Assembly (NCBI RefSeq): GCF_013368755.1
Contig: NC_049561.1
Location: 5,890,001 to 5,954,000, forward strand
DNA: 64,000 nucleotides
Reading direction: 5' to 3'
DNA from: Talaromyces rugulosus
Taxonomy: Eukaryota > Ascomycota > Eurotiomycetes > Eurotiales > Trichocomaceae
This document shows, in pieces, positions 54,793 through 64,000 of the stretch. How positions within the stretch are numbered: the stretch's first letter is position 1; each line of letters starts with the position of its first letter. The translations under genes and the position numbers were made by a program. Below the pieces are notes generated by a model. It saw only the letters and a program-made list of their open reading frames with translations. It did no database searches and was not told where the DNA came from.

Positions 54793-56461
54793 ATGACAAA
54801 TTGGATTGTTTCCAGTCTGCTATTATTATCAGCGGGCCTTGTGGCTATCTTCATTTATCTCAATTATTTTCACCCGCTTGCCCATATCCCCGGACCCCGG
54901 AGAGCAGCCTCGACGCGGATATGGCAGAGTTGGCGATATTTTAGAGGCCAATGGCATCAGGATATCCTCTCCCTCCACGCACGGTACGGCCGTTTGGTGC
55001 GCATCGCACCAAACGCTGTCTCTGTGCTGGATGCTGATGAAGGCTTACAGATTTTATATGGCCATGGGACTAAAGCTACAAAGGATTGCATATCCCACAA
55101 AGACTCCCAACTTTGTGCAATACGCAATACTAAACTGCATGCTACTTAGTCCGATTGGTATCACACCTGGAACAGTAGTGGCAAGATAACTAGCACTGTC
55201 TTTAGCGAAGTCCACGCCGCCGAACACGCGCGCAAGCGGAGGCAGGTGGCAAAGGCTTACGCGATGTCATCGATTCTCGCAATGGAACAATACATCCAAG
55301 AAGTGGCAGACGTCAGCTGGCAAGTCTTCACGCAATGTGTCACCGAAAGTGAAGGTGCTGTGGCTACCTTAGATATGAGCCAATTTACGCAGGCGTTCGC
55401 ATTCGATGTTCTTGGAGAGGTTGGCTTTGGCGGCAGCTTTGATCTTGTGAGAACGAGGGGACAAGGAAAAGGGAATGCCATCGTTCATGCGGTGGGTTTA
55501 AGTTTTCTGGCGCTGGCAAATCTTGGATATATTCCAGGGCAATCGCGATGGTTAAAATCAAAAGCGTTTATTACACTTTGCAGATTGGCCGGTATTGATC
55601 TCAGCAAGCTGCAACAACTGTTTAAAACCACGCAATACTCTGAAGAACTCATTTTAGGAAGGCAACAGGAAGCGAGACGCACGCGCACCGATCTGCTACA
55701 GCAATTCATCGATGCTAGGACTCGGGAAGGAAAGCCCTTGGTACATCAGGAGCTCCTCGGCGAGGTTGTAAGCTTGCTGGGAGCAGGGGCCGACACGACG
55801 GCAATCGGAATCCGAGCGGCCTTGGGTCCTTTAATTCTCCATCGCACAGCTTCTTGCAAGGTAGCAGAGGAGATCGACAGGTTCTATGTCGCAAACATCC
55901 CCAATGGTGGTAGCGACCGGGAGATAACGTACAGAGAATGTTTAACCCTGCCGTACCTCCAAGCGGTGATCAAGGAAGGTCTACGCATGCACCCGTCCAT
56001 CCAGTTTCAACTTCCTCGATACGTCCCAACCGGAGGCGTCACAATCCGCGGCACTTATATTCCTGAAGGCACGGAGGTCTCCATGTCACCTGTCGCCAGC
56101 AATCGTGATACGGCTATCTTCGGTGAAGATGCGCATATTTGGGACCCAGACCGATGGCTAGTGGATAAGGAGAGGGCAGCTCGGATGGACAAACATCTTG
56201 CAACAGTATGTTATGATGCCCCATCGTACCAAAATCACTGACATGTAGTAATCAGGTCTCCCTTCCCTAAAGTTCGGTTATGGAGCTCGGTCCTGTATTG
56301 GAAAGAATCTCGCCCTGGTGGAGATCAACCTCTACGTGGCACAGTTGCTACGCCACTATAGAGTAGAAATTGCCAATCCGGACCAACCGTGGAGCGTTCG
56401 CACTTGCTGGTCGGCTGACCAGAAGGAAATGTATGTGAAGCTGAAGAGCCGGGGTTGCTAG
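54793..56461 (+). CDS. Cytochrome P450 (pisatin-demethylase-like), with non-canonical first splice donor
   Basis: Inferred exons 54793-55083, 55150-56205 and 56273-56461 give about 511 residues. An N-terminal membrane anchor (WIVSSLLLLSAGLVAIFIYL) and the proline hinge HIPGPRR come first. The catalytic landmarks are all intact: GAGADTTAIG (I-helix), IKEGLRMHP (ExxR), DPDRWL (PERF region) and FGYGARSCIGKNLAL (heme loop with Cys). The oddity is intron 1. Frame and homology require a splice after ATK at 55083, but the intron starts GATTGC instead of GT; the acceptor ACTTAG and the TACTAA branch are normal. Reading through gives a stop at 55147-55149, and no other GT nearby keeps the frame. The gene may be recently inactivated or mis-spliced, or the base may be wrong. 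Substrate unknown. Confidence 0.75.
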
Positions 56462-56930
56462 CTAGTGTGTATAGTGTGGTTGTGGGTAGCTGAAATGAAC
56501 TGGGTGATCCTTCCATAGAACATGCCCGGGGTTTTTCTTCTTTTCCTTCTTCCTATTTTTTTTCTTCGCCCTTTTCTTCTGCTGGTAAGGCGCGACAGCT
56601 CTGATAATCGTACAGTAGGGATATGGTGATGGAACAGATTCTCGAGTCCTCGAACTTAATGTCACTAGCCAGCCTCATTTAGTCGCACAACCTCAATTCC
56701 CCCCAAAATAAGACTTTAACCCTACGTATTTCCCCGCACCTAGCCCAGAACACCCCGTGGGGAACGACGAGAAGTGGCTAACTTGGTTCCCCGGCAATTG
56801 TAATGGGGTAAAAGTCCCGAGTACGTGCGGGGGTGGCTCACAGCTCTACGCTAGAGACGAAGATGAAAATAAAAGGAACGTATAGTCAGCCAATTCACCT
56901 AGGCAGCTAATTTATCAAGGTGATTCAACC
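56462..56930. other. Intergenic region P450 / Zn2Cys6 regulator
   Basis: 469 bp, with a CT-rich tract at 56527-56585. No gene seen; promoter of the regulator. Confidence 0.45.
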
Positions 56931-59321
56931 ATGAGCTGTAGTCAAAGTCCACCCATGCCCCGATCGCAGGATCAGCCGGGGGCGAAGAGAACGCGAACGG
57001 CGCAAAGCTGCACCCGATGCAAAAGCCGTAAAACAAAGGCAAGTCTTGTTGGACAGTACCTTCTCCAGAATCATCATAGCCAGGCTTCTAACACTTGATG
57101 GCAGTGTGTTGGACCAGGTCAGCATCTTCCTACGTATTATGTGGCGAACTTGTCAACATCGTCAGCTCACAAGGTTTCTGGAGCAAGATCCTGGTCCCTG
57201 TCAGTACTGTGAGTCCATCAATGCGGAATGTACGATGGACGTTAGGGCCAAGAAAAGACCTTTTTACTATGTGTCCGAAGATGAATACCGCCACGCGATG
57301 GTCCTTTTGCAACGCCTCTTTCCGGGGCGAACTCTCGACCTCGAAACATTAAAGGAGATCTCGTCTACGCTCCAATATACAAAACCAGAATATTCAACAG
57401 CTGGCCTGGCAATAAACAGTGACCGACAAAGTAGCAGCGCGGATAGGGATCTTGAAACTGACAGGATCACCTCCATGCATAACCAGCTAGGGTGCTTGAT
57501 GGTTGACTCTAGAGGCGCGCATAGTAAGTGAAGAGCCTGCCACAATTAAAATATCCACACGGTGACAAACGGGTGCAGGGTACACTGGTGCAAATTCTGG
57601 TGCTAGTTTCAACGCCGCTGTGCGTGATATGAAAGAGGGTGGAGTGGGATTTTCTGGGGAACATATAATTACTCCTCTGAAACAAAGCTCATTACCCCCT
57701 CCAACGCCGGATATTGTAAGCAGCGTGTCCTCGGAGCCGCCTTACCTACCACCCAAGGCTCTCTGCAATCATTACGTGGCTCGATTTCTTTCCAACATTC
57801 AATCTGTATATTGGTTTTACTCCCTGGAACAGTTCCACATTCGTTTGGAAGAGACACTTTCAACGTCGGGGATTCTAGCGCGTGCTTCGTGGCTTTGCTC
57901 TCTTTATTCAATTTTTGCGATGGGATCCGCAACAAACATCAAATCCTCAGATATTGATAGCACTTGGAACCTCCCGATTGACGCGAAGACCTGTAATGAT
58001 TATCTGCTGATGGCGAAGAGACTTGTCCCTGAGGTCTGCGATGAGGCTGACATAGAGACAGTGAGAGCACTTGCCCTGTTGGTACGTGATGCCATTGGCC
58101 TCTTAAAATAAACCATACTGGAAATCTAACTGCGCTAATCACAAGGGCCTTGCTCTGTCCTCTGCTTGCTATAAAGTATCCTCATATTTGTACATTGGTA
58201 CCGCTGTTCGAACTGCCAATACCTTAGGTCTGCATCGTAATGTCTTCCCGTCATCGGACAGCGAGCTGAGTAGGGAATGTGCACGGAGACTGTGGTGGAC
58301 TTTGTACATGCTCGACCAGGCGACTGCCCAAATGGATGGACGGCCTCCTGCTATAGCAGACCAGGACATGAGTCCGGAGATTCCGTTACCGTCGGAAGAG
58401 GTTCGTATCGAACTTCCTTACACGATCTATCATCCCTTTTTTTATTTTTTTTATTTTTTTTATTAAGTATCCACTAACAAACTTTCGTAGTTGTTTAATA
58501 TTGGCACGCATACTCCGGTTGGATACCTTGCACTTGCTGTCTCATTGAGTAAATTGGCAAAGGCCATCTCTCTCGACCTTTATACCACCCCGTCGTTTCA
58601 GTCGCGAAAGATTTCTCTGCGACGCGTATTCCAGCTCATATCGTCTCTACAAGAATGGTACGCTGATGTACCAGCACATCTAAAATGCAATGTGCCTCTT
58701 GCTCCGTCGCATAGGCGACCGGTTGCTATCCTCCATCTCCAGTACTGGGCATGTGTGATTCTCGTCAGCCGTCCATTTCTACTCTATACTGCGCTCTACA
58801 GCTCCCAGTTGAATAACTCCGAACTCAGAAGCCAGTTCGAAGAATTAAGCAAAATATGTCTCGATGCTGCCGAGAACTCTGTGGCTGTCATCAAATCGGC
58901 GCGCGACACCAACTTTCCCTCTAGCGTGCTCTACCTTGACACACACCTGATCCTGGAGATTGTGCAAATCATGTTTCTTGCTTACATCAGATCCAGTAAC
59001 CCGACTTACCGTAGCAACATTCAATATTGTTTCGCAGTCCTCCAGGATATGGACCCGGTCGGGTGTTGTAAATACACCCTGTTGGAGGTGACCGCGCAGC
59101 TTACAAAAAGCGGAATCGTCGTCAACCACAATGGTGATGCAGCAACTAATATGACTGATGCCGACGTGTTTGACACAGTACTGCCGAGCGTAGACTTTGA
59201 TCTGTTAGTCGATACTTTCCGGCCATCAAACACCTCCGAGACTGACCTTTTCTCTTTTAGCGACTTCATGATTCAGAACCTAGGCGGTAGTTATGAATCC
59301 TTCAGCCCGGACCTTGGGTAG
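56931..59321 (+). CDS. Zn2Cys6 transcription factor with fungal-specific regulatory domain
   Basis: Six exons (56931-57038, 57105-57117, 57188-57523, 57579-58081, 58146-58400, 58491-59321) encode about 681 residues. The binuclear zinc cluster is assembled from three exons. The first ends SCTRCKSRKTK, a 13-nt exon adds CVGP, and the third continues DPGPCQYCESINAEC, giving all six cysteines with normal spacing. Intron 1 is of GC-AG type (donor GCAAGT). Basic linker RAKKRPFYY follows. The regulatory domain (PF04082-like) includes YLYIGTAVRTANTLGLHRN, ECARRLWWTLYMLDQ and DGRPPAIADQDM. It ends with a ~275-residue helical region. Such factors often control an adjacent gene cluster; the P450 on its left is transcribed in the same direction. 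The intron before 58491 contains T/A low-complexity sequence and its donor (GTTCGT) is less certain. Confidence 0.88.
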
Positions 59322-60597
59322 TGAGCCGATACAAATCAGACGTTCAGGTATGGGACTGATGAGAAGGACTTGTACATGTAGTCCATGACGCAGTTCTCTT
59401 GGAGGGTGGGGTGATATATAATTTTGTAAAAACGCTTACTACCTATGCACCTGTGCTTGGTGACGTGATAAACAACGACTATAGCTTGTGTAGCTTGTAA
59501 ATTAATGCAGAATTTACTATGTATACATATCTAGAAGGCACCGGCTTTAGGATGAAAAATATTGCAATGAATATTGCTCTAAACCACGGCACTTTCAACT
59601 CTTCAATTTCTTACTGTATCCTACGTATTGCCTGTCTGCTTTAGCTTCAGAAGTTCTCACTCGAATACCACTTGACTGCGACTACACCAACAGCTCGTTG
59701 GGCCTGTACGATATATCAGATTTACATGTATATCCTAATGCCATCTGTAAGTCGATTCAATTCAAAGCTCACTTGAGACCCCAGGTATCCGGACTGCGGG
59801 TAGCCTTTCCGTAATAGTGGGAACTTTTCTTAACCCCCCTTTTTGTTTCCAATTATTTACCTCAACATTATACTACATATACCGGCAATTACTAGTCGAT
59901 AACTAGTGTAATTCTCCTGAACCGATCGGGAACATGGATCCGATAGGGCCGATCAATAGCAGCCCCAAGTACAGTAGACCGCTCGCGGGATCCAGCCAGT
60001 GTAATATGTCCACGAAGGAAAAGGAAACGATTATTATTCTAAAAGAAAGGAAAAAAGGAAAAAAAGGAGACAATTTGCTAGCTTTCTATAGGTCCTAACA
60101 AAAAGGCCATTATGCAGTATGGAGTTCTATACTTAACGCCGAACAGAACCTTTGAGGGATATCCGCATTTTAGATATGGTCTCCCAAGAACGCATGAGTG
60201 TGGAAGGGTCTCTGCAGTGTGATATTTATCTACTAATAAGTGATGGTGTAGTGTCAGGCCACTGTTAGCCCTAGGTAAACCCTATTTCTCCTTTATTGTA
60301 GCAATCCTCTATCCCTTTTGCTATCTATACATTTGTGGTTCCCGCTAAGGATTAGGATTCAGAGCAACTAAATACATTGGTTAGTTTTGAAGATATTCTA
60401 TAATAATAATAATAGAATATGGCTCTTTGATAAAAACAATCCGGGGAATCTTGCAATCATGGCGCTGGAAATGGGTCTTTTGAGCGGGACTAGACACCAC
60501 CAGATAAACTAGCTTCTCGGAAAGTGAAACCTGGAGATCGTCTCCTGCTATTTTGTATGTCTTCTCAATGATAATATGCCCAAACGCAAAAAAATCA
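59322..60597. other. Long non-coding spacer between regulator and P450 relic
   Basis: About 1.3 kb of mostly AT-rich DNA. A short hydrophobic frame on the minus strand (about 60020-59890) is open but has no start, splice context or motif I recognise. No gene called. Confidence 0.5.
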
Positions 60598-62493
60598 CTA
60601 TACCTCTTTGTTCCAGGTCTTCGCCACTTTTACTGGAACTGATGGTTTGATAGCAACAAAGGCATCTTCAACATCGAATCCATTTAGCTTCTCTTTTTCG
60701 GGATTGGTGAATGATAGATCCAGTCGGTAAACAAGGAGAGCTAGGGTCAGGCTCATCTCCATATATGCCATGCTAGATTTATAGTTCGTTGTTAGAAGAA
60801 AAGAGGAAGGATTGAAGGGGCTTGGAGATCTTACTTTCGACCCAGATATGATCTCGGACCGTATGAGAACGGAGCAAATGCATTCTTGTCACACTTGAGA
60901 GAAGAGTTCTCTAGCCAGCGCTCCGGAAGAAATTCTTCCGGGTCATCAAAATACGCAGGGTTACGTTGAAGTGAGAGGTTGCAAATACCGATTTCAGTCT
61001 GACAGCCCAAATTCGATAGTTAGCGTTCCTCGGTGTATTTCACGAAGGCGAGGGCCGGTGGGGGGGGGGGTTTGAAATTTAGAGATGTCTTACACCAGGA
61101 GGGAAAATTTGGTCCCCAATTGCTAAATAGCCTGGATTTCGATCGACGACCACTCGTGGAAGCAAGCCCGGGTTTGGTGGACAAATTCTTAGGCCTTCCT
61201 CAATAACCGCATGTAAATATGGGAGATTCTGAAGATCCTTATAATTTATTGCCGCTGCCGAGTCGAACCGATCGCATACTTCCTGTGTCAGCTTCTGCAT
61301 CGTCTCTATGTTTGCTAGTGGATGCCAGATTATGACGGTTAACGCTGTAGAGGTGGTGTCGGAACCTGCGACACTATACGAAACATATGATTAGTATATG
61401 GGGGGATATGTAAAGGATTTGGGTAGTAGACAAACAGAAGAAGAATGGCCCCGCCCATAAGTTCGCGTTGGTCGTAAGGCTCTCCAGTGTCTGGTCGTCG
61501 AGCTTGGAGTATATTGGTGAAGAAGTCCTCACGGTCACTTTTGGCATTTATTTGACGCATCATAGCTCCTATCGCTTTCTGTTTTTTTTTTTTTTTTTCA
61601 GTTTCAATTAAACTCACAAAACAGTATGATGGAAGGCATATAACAAATATACCTGATAGACATATCCCCGCTTTATCACATCTTTCTTTGCGTGAAGCAC
61701 CTTCCAAATAGCACGTGGCCACCTATGCATAGTCCCTTCCTTGGGAATTATCAGCTTCGTGTGCTTGTAGTCAACAACAGGGACTGACTTACTCTGATAA
61801 CCATTTGAACTGATTTCTCCATAGCCTCCAAAATACGGTCTCTCTCTTGCTCATCCTTTAGAGTACAGAAACTTTGGCCGAAGCATAGATCTGACAGCAC
61901 ATCGATAGAGAGAGCGCCAAGTACAACGGCTAGGTCGACCTCTCCAGCTGCTCCAACTATGTCACAGAACTCATCGATGTGAAGACGAATCAACGGTTCC
62001 ATGGCTTCCAGCTTGCGAAGTGAAAATGCCGACGATAAGATTTGCTTCTTTCGCTTGTATTCTTTATCATTTGTCGTGAAGCTGCTAGGAAATCCCGGGG
62101 CAAAAGAGTTATAAAATCCAGACTTCAGGGTGGGCGCTTGAGCAGAATAGATAGAGCTAACAGCCTGAACTGAGTCGGTCGATATATTGTTCGGTCCGAT
62201 TCGAACAAACGGCCCTTTCTAAGCGTTAGCTGCCGAACAGTGGTTTAGGGTCAATCTCACACGGTACCATATTGTTTGTGGAGCATCGCCAGCTTTCGGT
62301 GTCGTTTCCCACCCCAGCAATAATACAAGTGCCAAAGATCGGTTACTTTCGCCAGCACTGGGCCTGGAACATGTCATAAGGGGTGAAATAGGATTGACCA
62401 AATGATTTTGCTGAATAGCAACCCAAGTACAGCGCAAGACAGCACTGGGAGGGTAAGGAAGCTCTGGGCCTCCTGTATCGTAACATAACTCAT
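60598..62493 (-). pseudogene. Inactivated cytochrome P450
   Basis: The whole P450 plan can be followed on the minus strand. Start ATG 62493, membrane anchor (LPVLSCAVLGLLFSKIIW), hinge FHPL-stop-HVPGPVLAKVTDLW, KGPFVRIGPNNISTD, FGQSF, DFFTNILQARRPDTG, AGSDTTSTAL (I-helix), IEEGLRICPP (ExxR), PERWLENS (PERF), and the heme loop PFSYGPRSYLGR. The last exon ends TWNKEV and TAG at 60598. Two lesions are visible: an in-frame TGA at about 62376, where Arg is expected before HVPGP (CGA to TGA), and Tyr (TAT) in place of the invariant heme-ligand Cys (TGT). Either one abolishes a normal P450, the second even if translation restarts. Introns are otherwise normal. Both changes are C-to-T type on one strand or the other, as repeat-induced mutation would make, but ordinary decay also fits. 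Confidence 0.8.
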
Positions 62494-63357
62494 GGCCGGA
62501 GGATGGAAATACTTTAGGGTAACAATGCGGCCGTTCTCAACAACAGAGTAAAGAGGGTATGGGATGGGCCATAGAGGATATTAAAACCTTCTAGGGCAGA
62601 AGGATAAATACCACCAGCAAGAATTCAATGAATACTGAGGTGTTAAGTCTTTTATATTGTAGCTTTCATATGATTGGCCAGGGAGATGGGCAAACATGGA
62701 GTCCGCACTCGAGCATTTTCGGTGACCGCGTGCGCCGTTATCCACGCTCCGCCGGCGATCCAAGCGGAAGGCGGGATGCGTGTCTGATAACGCGGAGTCA
62801 TTCATTACCTCGGACAGTCTGGGGTAGTTTTGGCCCACCCACAGCGAGTTATGACAATAATACGTTGGCTTAACCGAAAACTAAAAATCTCTTCTGACTC
62901 CAAAGCACCAGGCCGTTTGAAGCAATATCGGGAGAAGATCCTCCGGAGATGCTCATGCACGACTACGCCAGGCCGTGACCTAAATCAAGGGGCTGGAAGA
63001 ACATGTCTGCGATCCCTCCAGTATAATTTTCTATTTTAGTAAGCTTCAGCTTACTGAGCTGAGGCAAACCTTTGGTGTTATAGTGAGGTCGCGCTTTGTT
63101 ACGAACGCGGCACTCTTGCACTTGGTGCTGGGAAAAAAACAGTGATATCGAGAATGCACACTCCCGCGGTTACTGATGGCTTCTTGGAGCTCAAAGATGT
63201 GCTGTAAACTTTACTTTAAATTCATTTTATAGCTTGGTGTAATCAGATGACACGTTAACCGTCCAATGGAACCTGATAGTTATATGTGAGGTACAATAAG
63301 CATATACTGCATGCTATCCAGAAAAATAAGATCCTGGTATACATGTAGACGCAGAAC
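62494..63357. other. Spacer between P450 relic and alcohol dehydrogenase
   Basis: 864 bp. Contains the former P450 promoter and the 3' region of the dehydrogenase. No gene recognised. Confidence 0.45.
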
Positions 63358-64000
63358 TTAAATATTGTAATCGATCACAATCTTGCCTGCGATATGACCT
63401 CCACGAAGTCGCTGGACTGCTCGTGGCAATTCATCTAATGGTAGAATTTCACATATTTCACGTAGCTGGCCCCTCTGGACCAATTTTAAAACTTCATTAG
63501 TGTCTTCCATCGATCCCACTAGAGTGCCCCTAATGGTTAAGTTCTTGAGAATCATGACTGTAGGATCCACGTCGATCTTGTGGCCAGATGAAGCTGCCGG
63601 TAAGCCAATGCACATAATCACTCCGCCGATCCTGTTGCCAATATAAGGGAGCATAGTCGGATAGGCAGCCGGAGCGGTAACAAACACCCCGTGGGAACCA
63701 ATGCCGTCTGTGATGCGCAATACCTCTCCTGCTGGATCTGAAACCTCCCCAAAATCCACAAAGGCCTCTGCACCCATTTTCAACGAAAGATCATGCTTTG
63801 CTTTTCCTTTGTCAACAACGATGGGCCGTAGACCAAAGACTTTGGCAATTTGCACTGCTTGAATCCCGACACCACCTCCACCACCGAGGAAAACAGCCCA
63901 TGATCCTGGAGAAAGCCCGGACATACGGATTGAGCGGTAGGCTGTAGCAGCGCTACACATGGCTGTGGCTGCTGCATGATCAGGGATCCCCTCTGGAATC
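63358..64000 (-). CDS. Zinc-type (medium-chain) alcohol dehydrogenase, C-terminal part
   Basis: The visible ~213 residues are the 3' part of a minus-strand gene whose start lies beyond the window end. The frame is open from the edge (IPEGIPDHAAATAMCSAATA) and has the MDR coenzyme domain: LGGGGGVGIQAVQIAKVFGL (GxGxxG-like loop), GLRPIVVDKGKAKHDL, GAEAFVDFG, LTIRGTLVGSMEDTNEVL and a C-terminal GHIAGKIVIDYN. The pattern CSAATAYRSIRMSGL is typical of fungal zinc alcohol dehydrogenases such as Adh1-like enzymes. The N-terminal catalytic domain with the zinc ligands is not in the window, so zinc dependence is inferred from the family. Its neighbourhood (dead P450, zinc-cluster regulator, another P450) suggests a specialised-metabolism locus. 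Confidence 0.85.
   Translation of the reverse strand, partial: IPEGIPDHAAATAMCSAATAYRSIRMSGLSPGSWAVFLGGGGGVGIQAVQIAKVFGLRPIVVDKGKAKHDLSLKMGAEAFVDFGEVSDPAGEVLRITDGIGSHGVFVTAPAAYPTMLPYIGNRIGGVIMCIGLPAASSGHKIDVDPTVMILKNLTIRGTLVGSMEDTNEVLKLVQRGQLREICEILPLDELPRAVQRLRGGHIAGKIVIDYNI

Noticed and set aside
59887..60020. Short hydrophobic minus-strand frame that could be a membrane-protein fragment
   Set aside because: No start, no splice signals, no recognisable family; too short to support.

Overview
This is nuclear DNA of a filamentous ascomycete. Nearly every gene is split by short introns (about 45-90 bp) with GT(A/G)(A/T)G donors, CTAAC/CTGAC branch sites and (C/T)AG acceptors. The families present (UvsB/ATR, Sec4/SrgA, Nic96, ERG25, Zn2Cys6 regulators, bZIP-DUF3425, 2EXR, pisatin-demethylase-like P450s) point to Eurotiomycetes, probably Aspergillus, Penicillium or Talaromyces. 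I cannot name the species.

Left edge (1-5.7 kb): the 3' end of a VNX1-type vacuolar cation/H+ antiporter, then a rhodopsin-domain membrane protein whose stop codon overlaps the start of a fucose-permease-like MFS transporter. The transporter's C-terminus is spread over different frames. Next is a protein-kinase relic with an in-frame TAG and no usable first splice donor. This stretch looks like accessory DNA in decay.

Core block (6-43.7 kb): dense, conserved housekeeping genes. They are nucleoporin NIC96, COX16, a rhodanese-tyrosine phosphatase, an F-box protein, EMC10, an FGGY sugar kinase, fork-protection factor CSM3, the complex I 21 kDa subunit, tRNA deaminase TAD2, the 27-exon checkpoint kinase uvsB (ATR/Mec1), an RNPS1-like splicing factor, the ribosome-biogenesis AAA-ATPase AFG2, the Rab GTPase SEC4, the mitochondrial protein NCA2, the sterol C-4 methyl oxidase ERG25 and a small MARVEL-like four-helix protein. 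Several pairs share short divergent promoters: NIC96/COX16, CSM3/complex I and TAD2/uvsB. Two replication-checkpoint genes, csm3 and uvsB, lie 2.6 kb apart.

Right arm (43.7-64 kb): lower gene density, longer AT-rich spacers and accessory genes. These are a short-chain dehydrogenase, a zinc-cluster-less fungal regulator, a secreted GH16 glucanase, a 2EXR protein, a fossil WD40 repeat, a DUF4267-like membrane protein, a bZIP-DUF3425 regulator, a P450 with a non-canonical splice donor, a Zn2Cys6 regulator with a GC-AG intron and a 13-nt exon, a dead P450 (TGA in the N-terminus, heme Cys replaced by Tyr), and the 3' end of a zinc-type alcohol dehydrogenase running off the window. The last four genes resemble the edge of a decaying secondary-metabolism cluster. 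No backbone synthase is visible here.

Exon borders were deduced by eye from reading frame, splice motifs and family similarity recalled from memory. Outer gene limits are firmer than internal borders, which may be off by a base or two.
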